Part shown: positions 47,951 to 60,685 of the stretch, piece after piece
Layout: every line of letters begins with the position of its first letter
How positions within the stretch are numbered: the stretch's first letter is position 1
From: Microvelia longipes
Taxonomy: Eukaryota; Arthropoda; Insecta; Hemiptera; Veliidae
Length of the DNA stretch: 64,000 nucleotides
Assembly (NCBI GenBank): GCA_018340805.1
Contig: JACMZG010001870.1
Span: 48,881,682-48,945,681, forward strand
Direction: 5' to 3'
Made by a program: the position numbers and the translations under genes
Notes under the pieces: generated by a model
Told to the model about the DNA's origin: nothing
The model's database searches: none
Seen by the model: the letters and a program-made list of their open reading frames with translations, nothing else

Positions 47951-48334
47951 ATGCTATGAATGAATCTTGATTATTTTTGACTTTGGTCCAACCTAGGTTG
48001 AACCCAAATATTAATAATTCGTTCGTGATCAATTCACGTAATCTATTGGTAAAATAATTAAGTTTTACAATTGAGAAATTGTGCGACTATTTTTACTATT
48101 TGCACTATAGTCGCTCTAGTCTTATCCTGGAACTGATGGAAACGTAGATGATCCGTTAAAACGATATAATTAACTGTTTAGGCTTCCACAGTTATTATTA
48201 AAAAGTTTTAATTCATCTGCGTCAATGCAAATTATAAATCCAACGTTTAGTTTTCACTGTGAGAGTTATCTATCACATTTTGTATGAAATGCTCTGGAAA
48301 ACTGAATAGAAGACACAATTACAAATAGATTAGT

Positions 48335-48525
48335 GTGTATTAGTTAGTGCTCTAATTCTAACTAACTGATATTAGTTAGTGCTCTAGTTCTAACTAACTA
48401 ATATTAGTACATTAGTTAGTGCAGTAATTCTAACTAACTAATATTAGTTAGTGCAGTAATTCTAACTAACTAATTTTAGTATATTAGTTAGTGCTTTAAT
48501 TCTAACTAACTAATATTAGTTACTC
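48335..48525. repeat. Tandem repeat with TTAGTTAGTGC / TTCTAACTAACTAA
   Basis: Five units of 32-44 bp combining ATTAGTTAGTGC and AATTCTAACTAACTAATATT. Each unit is nearly self-complementary (TTAGTTAG against CTAACTAA), so the array could form a row of small hairpins. Confidence 0.85.
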
Positions 48526-48529
48526 CATA

Positions 48530-48968
48530 CCGAGACCTTCTGACCCTTTGATCCCTTTTCATGGCTACGATCTTTGTCCCGGAAGATATATATTGAGAGA
48601 CAATTATAAATAGGGACAACCCCATTTTCAAATCTCCTGTTTAGTTTTGTAGAGCATTGTTTTTGGGACCATGACGCCCTAAATCCCTGGAGATGCGTCT
48701 CGCAATGGAAGCGAAGCGTCCGATTTATCACCCTACATTGACGCGGTCGTCACCGAAAGACACAAATCATTGTAATGACGAGGGTTTTATACAGGAGCTT
48801 TATAAGTTCAACTGGGGGATTTGCTGCCATCCTAATAAAATAGGGCGGGGTAAACTCACAATCAATTATTCTTTATTCCATTTAGTACTTTGATGACTAT
48901 GAAGTTTTCCAAACTGCTTGATTTATATGTTGAGTGATTGTGTGACACGTTGGTGTTATGTTGTGTAG
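48530..48968. other. Intron stretch before exon O, nothing recognised
   Basis: Less AT-rich than neighbours (48600-48780) but no protein or RNA recognised. Confidence 0.45.
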
Positions 48969-49061
48969 GTAATAAGAATACAAGTCCTAGAAGTACAAGT
49001 CCCCAGAGCCAAAGCTCAAAAACTAAAGAGAAACTGCAAGCTTTCTCACCCTTTCCCAAAG
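48969..49061 (+). CDS. Rab3-GEF: Rab3-GEF exon O: short Ser-rich exon
   Basis: 93 nt, phase 1-1, acceptor TGTGTAG and donor AAAG/GTAAAC. It encodes NKNTSPRSTSPQSQSSKTKE then KLQAFSPFPKG. It contains two SP/TSP-type sites. Symmetric phase makes it another possible cassette exon. Support comes mainly from phase and splice sites joining exons N and P cleanly. Confidence 0.8.
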
Positions 49062-49495
49062 GTAAACAATATCAACAGGTTTCACATGGCTTATGCAAAG
49101 TGCAGGGTGGTGTTATACGACGTTCCATAGATCTAAGTTAGAATTATCTATATGTTTTTGTAATGAGTCTGACTCTAACTTAAGTATTGTTGTAGAACAC
49201 CGCCCTTAGCTCCAATTCATCCCATTTCATTTTGATTGCTTAGATATTGTTTGTTGAGAATAAGTTTAAATATTAGCATTAAAATAGCCTGCATCAACTA
49301 ATCTAAATTATACTTGTAGATATTCCTGTAGATTAAAACATTGGTTTTTCGGTCTTATAGTAATACTGAAGCACCATTTTATTACTAATACTAGCATCAT
49401 TACTAATATTGGGGCGTATGATATCAATGAACCTTAATACGAAATATTCAACAAATGATGTATAAATTATATTTTATTTTGATAAAATCATTGTT
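49062..49495. other. Intron stretch, nothing recognised
   Basis: AT-rich, non-coding. Confidence 0.6.
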
Positions 49496-49497
49496 AG

Positions 49498-50118
49498 GTC
49501 ATTTTTACTTTTCCTCATTTATACCGTAGGTACATAGAAAGTATTGTGTTTGCAAAAAAATCCGAAACGGAATTATCCGTTTCAAGTGTTTTAAAGGCCT
49601 CTTGAGTGTGTTTCACAAAGTTGTCTGTATCTATGTGTGTGTGTTATCATCAAAGCTCCTAGTGCATTTATGCTAGAGAATTGAAACTTTGTAGAAAAGT
49701 CAATCTACCGCTGTAGTTGTGCTATTCAGAAAATATTTTTTTATGACGTCATTAACCCGCAATAATGACTCACCGAAAATTTTGTATCAATTGAGCTGAA
49801 AATTAGTGAAAGTGCAATCCTTTCATTATTAAATAATTTCATTAAGTTTCGATTCAATACGATAAGGTATATCTATGATTTTTGTTGGATATAAAAATTA
49901 AGCAGTATTAAGCGTGTTTAGTGCTGTATGGATGACCACTGAGAATGAAACGGCTGCATTTACTATCTGAGGGCAAACGAATGGCCGAAGACATGTTGCA
50001 GTATAAACTTGGCGAATTTTATATTCTGAGGACGAGCGAAGCGAGTCCGAAGCTGAGAGGATGAGCGAATCCAATGTGATGAGGAAAAGTTCCGAGGTAC
50101 CCTGTACCCGATTTTTTA
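49498..50118 (+). repeat. 5S-like repeat family, copy d
   Basis: Head TTTTACTTTTCCTCATTTAT, TTATCCGTTTCAAGTG, GTTGTCTGTATC, GTGTGTGTTATC, ATGACGTCATTAACCCGC, then a deletion, then the 5S-like piece at 49892-49952 and tail TATTCTGAGGACGAGCGAAG through GAGGTACCCTGTACCCGA. The most compact copy, useful as reference. Confidence 0.75.
49892..49952 (+). ncRNA. 5S rRNA-like segment (copy d)
   Basis: AAAATTAAGCAGTATTAAGC, GTTTAGTGCTGTATGGATGA and CCACTGAGAATGAAACGG follow the same order as the other copies. Diverged from functional 5S rRNA and lacking its ends. Confidence 0.55.
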
Positions 50119-50632
50119 GCAATATAAATTTAGTGTAAAGTTGATTATGTTGGAAAAGCCGTGGTCTAGAAAGTTATGTTTCACGAGGGGTACACCAGAT
50201 AAAATTTTCATGATAAAGCAGCTTTATTCGTATCAAACAAAACATTACGACCCAAGCGAACCAAAGAAAAATTTAAAGTTTTTGCATTGAAACTTTGTAT
50301 TAAGTGTTTTGTCGTTGATAGTGAGGAGGGGGAAGAAGCACGACATTCCCTGCTTTTTTTGCTCTAAGGATAGGCATTACTTGACCAATTAAATCACTGA
50401 GAGTCTGTCAATGTTCATAGTAAATCGATGTTCAATTGACTACGTATTGTTGAAAAAAAAACTAGAAAATTAGCCCAAGTTACCTAAAATCAAATTCGTC
50501 TGAAGAGTTATATAACGTGGAATACTGGAGTGATCCATATAGAACGTGTTCTTCTGTGCCGTTTGCACGAATAAATAATATTGGCTCTCCTAAACTAACC
50601 TTTTAGTCAGAAAGGAGGCGTGACTGGTCAGT
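50119..50632. other. Intron stretch, nothing recognised
   Basis: AT-rich to mixed composition, no repeat family or frame recognised. Confidence 0.5.
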
Positions 50633-51190
50633 GTTACTGCCTTAGAATAATACTATATATAGAAGGAGCACAGGACCGTAAACACAATGTAATTCCACTG
50701 ATAACACGAAAGCCGGTTGACTGGTGCACCTAAGTAATGCTGCCAACCTGATAACAAAACATTATTTTAAATATTTGTCATAAATATCTATTAATAAAGA
50801 AAGATTGTAAAGAACAAATATAATAACTTAAAACACCTGCTGAGTATTTAATAAAACTGGTCTTAGATGGCAAAAGGGTGGCGGAATACAAGAATCTACT
50901 TTTAGTTGACGAGGACTACTTTTTATATATAATTTTAATAAATACGTTAAACTACAATTTAAAATGCTTAAAATATTGTAATGCACCGATATTTATATTA
51001 GTATTTTATGAATAATCAATCATTAATTAATAATAGAACATAATAATTCAGCAACCGGAAGTATTGCTAACTTTTTTTTAGAAAATTGTATATTGCTAGG
51101 GTGGCAGCATTACTTAGGTGCACCAGTGAATCCCCTTTCGTGTTATCAGTAGTGCTCCTTCTATATATAGTATTATTCTAAGGTTACAGC
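50633..51190. mobile_element. MITE-8, copy 3, with 8-bp TSD
   Basis: The element is 50641-51182 (542 bp), with the same CTTAGAATAATACTATATAT start and mirrored end. Flanking 8-mers are GTTACTGC (50633-50640) and GTTACAGC (51183-51190), 7 of 8 identical, confirming the duplication length seen for copy 2. Confidence 0.85.
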
Positions 51191-52012
51191 CAATGACACG
51201 TTCCCAACACAGCATACTTATAGTGTAAACGGGTTAGAGGGAAGTCTTGAGTCATCATATAACCTGCAGTTATACAAGAGCTGAAAAACCGGTCACCACG
51301 TTGTCTGTCTGGTGCATAGTGTGGTCTTAATGCACTACGACCGTAACAAGGTTGATAATAAAGCCTCAAAGAAGTGTGCTACCAATTATGGTTTGAAAAA
51401 GATGTAACCCTCTTAGGATTATTAGTTCTACATAGTTGAAATGAGTTATGTTGATTGTGTGCATGAACCTCTCTATCTCTATCTCTGCTTCTCTACTTCT
51501 CAACACGTCTTTCTCTTACAAGCTATTATAGTTTTAGACATCTGTTTGTACAAATATTTATTTCTCTGTTTTGATTTGTTATGTTATACTTTTCTTTTCA
51601 ACCTTAGCCAATTTTTATAGAATTTTCTTCACCACGCCTATGTATAGATATAAACTTACGTGCTCTAGGCCCGCTATAACTTGTTTAGTCTTGCAAACAT
51701 GCATATACCTTAGGCTATTGTTTGACAATATTTTAATCCTTTAAAGGCAATGTAAAAAACTAATTTTTAAGATAGAAATAAGATTTTAATAACAGCAAAC
51801 TAAAAACTTTTAACCTAATTGTAAAAAATAAGGTTTCTTTTAGTATTTAATTTTTTTGGATTTCTTTTAAAACGCAGAAACTCTCATCAACCAATATCTT
51901 TAAAGTGTAATGTAACTCTAATTTTTATTGTATTATCAATGCGTACTGGATACAACTCAGAATACTTCATTTTGCGTTAGTAGTCTGTAAAATACAGTTT
52001 ACCCTAACAATC
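51191..52012. other. Intron stretch, nothing firm
   Basis: Mixed then AT-rich intron. Minus-strand frame near 51184-51369 is short and not recognised. Confidence 0.5.
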
Positions 52013-52700
52013 CAAGATCTGGACCTACAAAAATGTGACTCATTTTGTACTACTACAAAATGTATCTGAAAATATACCTTAAATTATGAAGAAAAAACAT
52101 AGCCTGCCTATCCAGAGTGGAGCCCTTTATATTATTGCCGAGCTTAATTTTTTTTAAAATCGCACAAAGTTCAGTTTTCTTGAAATAAGTGGTTCCCTGT
52201 GGGTCGTGTGCAAAACATGAAGTGATTATTTTTTAAGGTGATAACATGTTTTTTAAAACGAGTGTTTAATCATCAAAATCAGATGGCTACAACCAAAGTT
52301 ATGGCTCTTTCAAAAACATCAAAAAATGGTTAATTTATGCAGTCAGCGAACTTCTTTGAAAAAATATTGACTTTTTTGTGCATTTTTTTGGCCATTTAAC
52401 AAACGTCATAACTTTAGTTGTAGTTATACGATTTTGACGAAAAAACACTCGTTTTATAGGAAATTTTATCAGCTTTCAAAAATGTTCTCTTCATATTTTG
52501 CACACAACCTACAGGGAACCACTTATTGCAATTAAACTGGAATTAGCGTGATTTTATAAAATTTTGAGCATGCGCAATCATATGAAAGGCTCCACTCTGG
52601 ATAGGCAAACTATGCTTTTCCTTCATAATTAAAAGTATTTTTTCAGAAAAATTTGGTTTAAAGTAGTACAAAATGAGTCACATTTTTTAGACCTGGCTCT
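52013..52700. mobile_element. Old near-palindromic element, about 690 bp
   Basis: Outer ATGTGACTCATTTTGTACTA and GCCTATCCAGAGTGGAGCC mirror GGCTCCACTCTGGATAGGC and TAGTACAAAATGAGTCACAT. Inner AAGTGGTTCCCTGTGGG mirrors AGGGAACCACTTATT. The centre is near 52350. Divergence between arms is moderate. No frame. Confidence 0.75.
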
Positions 52701-52727
52701 TGAACTATAACATTATCAATCTTATCA

Positions 52728-53285
<558 letters not shown>

Positions 53286-54000
53286 CAATCTTATCAAACA
53301 TCGAGATGTATCAATTTGTAGTAAAAGTTGTTAGTATAGTATAAACATAAAACCTAGATTATATAGAAGCTTGTTGCATGTTAGACGGAGAATGTAAGTG
53401 TTATTAATCATTAAAATTGTTATTGAAATTCCGTTTACAAATAAAATTAAACATTTTATTCAGAAAACTACTTCTTTATACGACCAAAAAGAAAACATGT
53501 GTTATCTTAAATATTATACGTGAAGACTAACATGTTTATCTTTCTAGCTAGGTCAAAATGTTATAAGACTCTGATATTCTATTATAAGATTCAAATTAAT
53601 GTATAATTTGCTTTCATACATAAAGAGCTGTGCTAAATTTTCCTAGTAAATAGTAACGCGACAAGTGCTCAATGTTTTTTCAAGATTCTTGAGTTTATCT
53701 TTACAACATATATTTAAAAAAACCCACTATAGGAGCAACATATGCTTTTACCCTCAACAAATCTCTTTTTGAACCACAAATTAATAGCCTCTTAGTCACA
53801 TACAGAAACAACCTATTTAGTTTAGACATTGAATGAGCTTGCAATAGTAATAACAACAATACTTATAGACATATATCAACATTTTCTTCACTAGGAGAAA
53901 ATTATCTTAAGCTCAGACTAAATATAGTGTTGACCACCAGTTAATGGTGCCATGAAAAATGTTTTCTGGATAATAATACTCGATCTAAAGATTGATTTTT
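53286..54000. other. Intron stretch, nothing recognised
   Basis: AT-rich, non-coding. Confidence 0.6.
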
Positions 54001-54400
54001 GTACCAAGTTTTAACTCTCTAGCATAATTTCTATTCCACTAATTTAGTTCAAGCCAAATTTTTACATTGTTAGTAAAATATCAACATTTTCCTTACCACG
54101 CCAAGGAATATCACCACAGGGTGATTCCTCCTACCAAGACTGCCAAGTTACTTTAACCAGTATGAGCACTATGTCAAATACATTTATTGAAGACAATAAT
54201 CAATAAAGTTTTAAAAAAATCTAGCATAAAAACATTTGGAGCAACAATGGTAAATTACAGACAGACAACTTAGTAAAAACTCCTTATGAGGTCTTGAAAT
54301 AGTTAAAACGAATAATTTTGGTGAAGTCCCAGTTACGGACTTTTAGCGCAAACATCACACTTTCCTTATGGTATCAATTAAGTAGCGTAAAAATTGAGCA
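54000..54400 (-). repeat. 5S-like repeat family, decayed head
   Basis: GTACCAAGTTTTAACTCTCT, ACAGACAGACAACTTAG, TATGAGGTCTTGAAAT and CACTTTCCTTATGGTAT are diverged complements of the head module. No 5S-like piece. Confidence 0.4.
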
Positions 54401-54791
54401 AGCTAGGGATAGTGATTAAAAATTAAAACATTTCAAAGAAAATTTGCCCGGCTTGCGGACCCTCACGACAGATTTTCATTTTATCGCTGGGAATGCTAGA
54501 TTGAGCTAAAACATTCTTTGAACTAGGTAGGGACTTGCACTAGGCTTTGCACTAGTGCTGATATTTATTTATGTAAGATAAGTGTTGTGACAGTCGCATG
54601 ATAAGCCATTCCTTTTTGAACAAGTCATTCTATATTGGCGACACTAACAAATAACTGTGGTGGACGAATAAATAATTAAGAACCGAAAAAAAAATGTATC
54701 ATGATTATTAAAATAAAAAGGTAAGGTCTCGAAATAAGTTTATTGTATTAATGAAGAGGTGCTATAGTAGTGACGAAAGTGTAATTTACAG

Positions 54792-54922
54792 GAAGAAAAA
54801 GCATAGTGGAGAGACCAGCTTTGATGAAAAACCCTAGCCAGACTGCTAAGGAGGAAATGAAGAGACAGCCCAGTGCGGAGAGAGCTGCTACTGATCAGGA
54901 GAACCAAGCTTTCCTCAGACAG
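54792..54922 (+). CDS. Rab3-GEF: Rab3-GEF exon P: GRKSIVERPALMKNPSQ block
   Basis: 131 nt, phase 1 to 0, acceptor TTTACAG and donor CAG/GTATGT. It encodes GRKSIVERPALMKNPSQ, then a KRQPSAERAATDQENQAFLR segment; the QENQAFLRQ end is conserved in MADD. It lies 5.7 kb after exon O, an intron full of repeats. Confidence 0.92.
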
Positions 54923-55368
54923 GTATGTGACCAGAAATATCCTCATTTTTATGCTACATTACATAATTCCTAGATGGATACGACGTATCTTCAAATAGAC
55001 AGCGTAAAACATAAAAAAATTAGTTAATAAAAATTCAATGGAAATCTATCTTTTAGTTTTTATTATTGAGGATTAAGGTCTTTTAGCGGTGACTGCGTCT
55101 ATGTAGATGATACAATTATTATGTGATTAGCACCGGAAGACCTATTCATTACATTAACAGCGAACTCTATACGCAGTTAATTATTGCTCTAATATTGTCG
55201 TTGCATCAAGAACTCACGTTATAAATCCAAAAAAAAAGTATTTATTAATAGACTCTATTTGCTCGCTAGATAGAGTAAAAAGGGAAATATTCGGAACGCT
55301 ACTATTCTACAGTATACACCACTAAAAGATCGCTTCGCTCTCTAGACTAAGTATCATTAGAATTTTAC
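54923..55368. other. Intron stretch, nothing firm
   Basis: AT-rich; short GCTCGCTAGATAGAG and GATCGCTTCGCTCTCTAGAC motifs near 55260 and 55328 foreshadow the satellite at 56.1 kb. Confidence 0.5.
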
Positions 55369-55369
55369 A

Positions 55370-56125
55370 TAGTTTAAATGGCTCGCTTCGTTCGTTGCAT
55401 TGTGTATAATAATAATAATATTGTAAAAAATCGGGTACGAGGTACCTCGGAACTTTTCCTCATCACATCGGATTACCTTCGCTAATTCTCCCTGCTTCTG
55501 ACTCAGAATATTTAATTCGCCAAATTTATACTGCAACTTGTTTTCGGACTCGCTTCGCTTGTCCTTAAATAGTAAATGCATCCGTTTCATTCTCAGCGGT
55601 CACCTATACAACACTGACCAAGCTCAATTCTGCTTAATTTTTATGATCCAACAAAAAACATAGATATACTTGTCAAATTAAAACGAAACTTAGTGCACTT
55701 ATTTATCAAGTGAAGGTACCAAATTTCAACTTAATTGTATCATTTTCTGATTTTTTACAATTTTATGAAAAACGTACACAAGTCATTCAATAAAAATGTA
55801 ACTAATGCTGATAAGATGAGATGAAACTTGTCATATATTTTATTCTTATACATGGCTACATCCGTGCCAAATTTCAATCCGATCGCGTGTTTTGATCATG
55901 TTTTCTTGTTTTATGATTTTTCGAAATTTTCGCTGAGTCATTAATGCGGGCTAATGACATCAATTTTTTTTCCAAATAGCACAACTAAAGCGATAGACAA
56001 ATGTTTGTTCGAAGTTTTAACTCTCTAGCATTAATACACTGGGTGTTACGATGATAACAGTCACACAAACTCACACACTAACACAAACACACACACATAC
56101 AGACAGACAACTTTGTGAAAACCAC
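55370..56125 (-). repeat. 5S-like repeat family, copy e
   Basis: Reverse orientation: GGGTACGAGGTACCTCGGAA, CGGACTCGCTTCGCTTGTCC, the 5S-like piece at about 55582-55642, then CATAAAACGCGG-like body words in diverged form, GCATTAATACACTGGG and the CA microsatellite with ACAGACAGACAACTTTGTG. Close to full length apart from the far head. Confidence 0.72.
55582..55642 (-). ncRNA. 5S rRNA-like segment (copy e)
   Basis: The complement of TCCGTTTCATTCTCAGCGG, TCACCTATACAACACTGACC and AAGCTCAATTCTGCTTAATT gives the same order of AAGCAG, GGTCAGT and GGTGACC words as the other copies. Confidence 0.55.
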
Positions 56126-56885
56126 TCAGATGGAATTTTACATAGTAAAAAAGGCTCGCTTCGCTCACTAGTTAGAGTATACTTGTAATAATACATAGTA
56201 AAAAAAGGCCCGGATCGCTCGCTGGAGTGTCCATGTTTTTTTAAAAGACGTTAATAAAGGGCTCGCTTGCCTCGTTATATTGCGTATATTTATAATATTA
56301 ATACATAGTAAAAAAGGCTCGCTTTGCTCGCTTCATTGCTTATATTTATAATAATAAATTGTAAAAAAGGCTCGCTTAGCTCGCTAGAGTGTGCATATTT
56401 ATAATAGTAGACGGTTAATAAGGCTCGCTTCGCTCCCTAGATTCCGTATTTTTAGAATTTTATATAGTTAAAAAAGGCTTACTTTTAGATCTAGTTACTT
56501 CACACTCTAGCTAGCTAGAGTGTGCATTATTTTTATAATAACAATAAAAAAGGCTCACTTCGCTTTCTAGATTGCGTATTTTATAAAAATACATAGTAAA
56601 AAAAGGTTACTCCGCTCGCTAGAGTGTGCATGTTCACAATAATACATGATTAGAAAGGCTCGCTTCGCTCGCTAGAGTTTGCATGTTTTTATAAAAAGAC
56701 AATGAAAAGGGCTCGCTTCGCTCGCTAGATTACGTACCTTTAAAATTTAACAAAGTAAAAAAAAGGCTTGTATCGCTCGCTAGTTTGCGTATTTTTTATA
56801 ATATTACATAGTAAGAATGGCTCGCTTCGCTCGCTAGATTGCATATATTTATAATAATGCATAGTAAAAATTCCTCACTTCGGTC
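56126..56885. repeat. GGCTCGCTTCGCTCGCTAGA satellite
   Basis: About 13 units of roughly 50-60 bp: GGCTCGCTTCGCTCGCTAGA, then a T/G-containing word (GTGTGCATATTT or TTGCGTATTT), then TATAATAATACATAGTAAAAA. The GC-rich core is a near-palindrome (GCGA-AGCG). The core word also occurs in the tail of the 5S-like family, which lies directly before it. Confidence 0.88.
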
Positions 56886-57751
56886 ACTAGATGTTAAACC
56901 AGTAGATGATATTCCTAGATGTTAAACTACTCCCTCAAATCAGGCCAATCTTATTGGTTCCTTAACACTATTTTCACTCGCTGTCAACTGATTTTAGCCG
57001 TGTCATACTATAAAATCTGTCAACATCTTAAAATATTGAGTTTTTAAATTCACGAACTTTGATAGGCTATATCTCTCAAAGTTTGTCCTGTTTTTCATTG
57101 TACAATGTATCCTCAGATAGTGAACAAATGAATCTCACGTTTCGTTTTTACGGTGAAAATTCCTCACGAAGTTTAAAGAAACTCTCTGGGAGCTGCCCCT
57201 CACAGTGTGGCTTTCAGGGATTTATGAACATAGGTTCATGTATGATATTATAGATAACGATTTTTAATGTTAAAGAGCTTAATTTTCATGAAATTAACCG
57301 CTGAAGTTCACTTGGTTTTTAATTATTACGTTATATTATTAAATTATTGGCAACAAAAATTATTGGTGCATTAACAAAATATTATTTGAATTGAAAGTTG
57401 TTCATTATTTGTTCTGAGATTGTGTTGGCAAGTCCAAATAAATATATTTCATGCTTTGGGCAATCAGGGCATTTAGGGGACGTGTAAAGTGAGTCAAAAG
57501 ACACAACACCCTAAACGTAGGATCGCTATTTTATTCTAAGGTCAAATGTAGTCAAGAACAAAGTAATACTACTTTAAGCTTTGCTCAAACGCAACATTCT
57601 GGGGACAAGGAAATCGAGTCCGAAGTTTTGGGACACGTACCGAGGTAACCTGTACCTAATTTGTTCTATTTTGTATACTATCCTACGTTTATTCTCTTTT
57701 CGTTTTACATTCAACATTTGATTGTATTACTAACTGTTCTATTTTCTTCAG
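56886..57751. other. Intron stretch before exon Q
   Basis: AT-rich. A short tail fragment of the 5S-like family (GAGTCCGAAGTTTTGG, ACCGAGGTAACCTGTACC) lies near 57600-57660; nothing else recognised. Confidence 0.5.
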
Positions 57752-57910
57752 GTAATATCAAATGTGATGGAAGGTGAGGGTGTAGGCTGGCTCAAACTAA
57801 ACAGACTCAAGAAGTTGATGGAAGATGAGAACTATAGAATTTTCGTTATCAGCAAAATAAACAAGTCGTTAGATAAGAAAATATCACCAGCTGATCATAT
57901 TGAGGATGTT
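57752..57910 (+). CDS. Rab3-GEF: Rab3-GEF exon Q: GEGVGWLKLNRLKKLMEDE block
   Basis: 53 codons, phase 0-0, acceptor TTCTTCAG and donor GTT/GTAAGT. It has VMEGEGVGWLKLNRLKKLME, then YRIFVISKIN and ISPADHIEDV, a signature of the MADD central/C-terminal region. It is the last Rab3-GEF exon in the window; the next intron hosts the virus-like polymerase gene. Confidence 0.95.
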
Positions 57911-59190
57911 GTAAGTGTTTGTCAGCTTTCTTTTATTTGTTCATGAGTGTGAATTCCAAGACAGAGGTTTGAGATTTCATTCCAGCTGAACAAATGATTT
58001 CTAACAAAATTCTCCGACCCACTGCTCAGACTCGTGCTGCTATTAAAACTTGTCGCAAGAGGCAAATTGGTATTTAACCTTTTATATCGTCATGGTAGCT
58101 TTTATTCCCAAGTATCCAGGTAGACACAGCAAGAAGAAATAATAGCACTTTTGAGACGAAAAACTGATATTAAAGTTAATATCGTTTGGTCGTTTTAAAA
58201 AATATTAGAATTGATAACATTGTTTATCTAGTTAAACCTGACGTTCCAAAGTAGCTTTAATAAATTGAATTTGTGTTTGACTCAAGTTAGTCAACCATAC
58301 AATCCCTAAATAATAATAAAAAATAATATGTTTATTTCATAAAATTATTACATTACAAATATAGTAAAAATAAATACATTTTACTTTTTTTTTAATTTAT
58401 CGCTTTGTTTTAGTTTTGTTTGAAAAATTTTTTATTTACAATAAATTTAATTTATGAAAAACTGCTCCTTTTCTACGTCTCCAACAGGAATACTGCTTGA
58501 ACCTGGAGATGTAGTTTTAGTTATTAAATATTTCTATTTTTTTACTTTACCTAATAATTTTATGTCCTACGTAAATAATTATGTGTTATTATTTAATCCA
58601 TTTTTAGAATTTTCTGATTAATCTTTATAATGTTTCAAATTAGTATTATTTTAGTTTTAATGTGACATATATTTTTTATTATTTTAATTTTTTTTACTGA
58701 ACCTTAGATTCAATAAGAGTAGGGTGATCTTAAGGAAGGTAGTGGATGAGATGATAAAAGTGGTGGGGGGTGGAAAATATGGTATAAGGAAGGTCGTGGA
58801 TGTACATGAGCAAAAGAGAACATGAACGCATTTTCTCAAGAGTGCGATGTATTAAAGAATAGCAGGAGTAGTATAAGGACGGTAGGCTAGGGTAGGACAC
58901 GTGTACATTAAGGTCAGGTGCAAAAGGGTCGGTCGCGTACTTGCGTGTTACAAAGCTTCGGTTTAGGTATCGGCCCTTTTTTCTTCAACTATCTATTGTA
59001 TTATTAGATTTTTAATTTGACAAATATTTTTTTGGAATAATTTCAGTAGCGTGTATTTTACCATTTTCTATAATTGAGTAAAAATAATTCAGCGTCTGTA
59101 AATAAGGGTAGACGTACAGCTGATGTCAATTTTAGGGTGAACCGCGGTTTTTAAGCACATGCTCTGGTCACGCAGCTATGCTGTGAAATC
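57911..59190. other. Intron stretch upstream of the virus-like gene
   Basis: AT-rich to 58680; then a G-rich patch at 58715-58960 with GTGGGGGGTGG and repeated AAGGAAGGT(A/C)GTGGATG words. It may contain the left end of the inserted viral-type element, but no inverted terminal repeat can be confirmed because the right end is outside the window. Confidence 0.4.
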
Positions 59191-59193
59191 AAG

Positions 59194-59235
59194 TATATAA
59201 AGTTGTAATAGAATTATAGAGACTTAGTTCGTTCT
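59194..59235 (+). promoter_or_regulatory. TATA box and possible initiator
   Basis: TATATAAAG at 59194-59202 is followed about 25-30 bp later by GACTTAGTTCGTT, which resembles an arthropod initiator, and 80 bp later by an ATG in a Ser-rich frame. Spacing fits a pol II core promoter for the gene below. Confidence 0.5.
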
Positions 59236-59371
59236 GATCTCACAAGCTAGCTCTTTCTTCTTCTGTTCAAATCTTCATTACTTGTAATTTAATTTAATTC
59301 GAAATGCATCCCTCAAAATCTTTTGCTGCTTCATCATCATCATCATCGTCATCTGATATACCATCTCACCA

Positions 59372-59543
59372 GTAAGTTTTTACTCATAATATTTTCTGTG
59401 AATATTAAGCTGTGTAATAAGTTGTATTCAATCGTGCGTAAACTACAGTTGCCATGTGGTTTCAATTGTATTATTATTGTTAAAACAATGTCGTTTGTTT
59501 TCCGTGAATGTCAAAAGGAATAATTATTTGTTATCTGCAATGC

Positions 59544-59584
<41 letters not shown>

Positions 59585-59748
59585 TCTGATGTGAATAAAA
59601 ATGTAATAGTAATAGGGTGGGAAGTGGAGCGTAAATTGGAAAATGGTATTAGTTTAAATCTTGTAAGTAAAAGAGTTTAAAAATCGATATTTTAGTTATT
59701 TTAATATTTAATCATACACTTGTCTAATAAACTTGTGTTTGATTTCAG
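59372..59748 (+). other. Candidate intron 1 of the virus-like gene
   Basis: GTAAGT at 59372 and TTTCAG ending at 59748 would remove 377 nt with an (AT)n run. The spliced frame is not obviously the one that continues downstream (it meets a stop near 59820 while another frame is open), so either the join or the frame is disturbed. Confidence 0.4.
59551..59581. repeat. (AT)n microsatellite
   Basis: About 30 bp of TATATA inside candidate intron 1. Confidence 0.9.
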
Positions 59749-60685
59749 TTATTCGTGCTCTACTTGCATAGGTTGTTCGGTTCTTCTGCTGCATTGTTAT
59801 TGCACAAAGAGCTCCACATAAATGAACGCCGGGGTAGTTATGAGCTTTGCCCCTGGATAACGTATGTGAGACCTTGTGCTATAAATAAAGGGGTGCAAAC
59901 AGAGCGGGTTTTGAATGACAGTGAGACACAGACTGACCAGACTCGGGCCAAGGGTATTTTCCACAAATCAACGCAGACTCTAGATAGACTGTTTAAATCG
60001 ACATCATCTCAGACGTTAGAAAAGGAAAGTGTAAAAAAAGAAAATATTGGGGGAAGGGGATTAAATGACTTAGCTGCGTCAACAATTTCGACCACTACTA
60101 CTACTACTTCCGTCACCACTCCGCTACTAAACTCGCATGGGCGCGTGATTTTAGCAAGCCGTCGGTCTCTTTTAAAAAATTGGGATTATCATTAAAGAAA
60201 AAAATTGAGAGGGGAACTGGTAAATCCCAAAGGCTGGCGGTAAGTGGGGGTGGGAGGCGATACGCTAGCGTTTTAAAATTTTTATCGAGTTCTTCTTCCG
60301 AGTCGGGGTCTGACAACTCACCGAGCCCCAATAATAATTTAAGAAAAAGACCCGCTCCTTTAGAACCGCAACCTTTGGCAGTAGCGTCGACATCATTAAA
60401 TAAAGAAGAGGACGATGAACCGCCCACCAAAAAATCAATTTTGGCTGAAGAGTTGTCCTGGTACAGTGGAGAGGACGCGACGATGCTCGAGTACCCTACT
60501 ACTACTACAACTTCTTTCTCTTTTACTCTACTACTACTACTACTACTACGCCTTTAGCCACGACTTTGTGCAAAGTCATTGGTGAAGGGTCTCACCCACC
60601 GCATGCTCAAAATGAGCAAGAGGCCGGGCCAAAATGTGCCGGTGGCAGCAATAGCAGTCACGTGAAAGAGAAGCCCACTTTTGTA

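Noticed and set aside
58715..58960. Left terminal repeat of a Polinton
   Set aside because: G-rich words are present, but the opposite end is outside the window, so no inverted repeat or 6-bp duplication can be shown.
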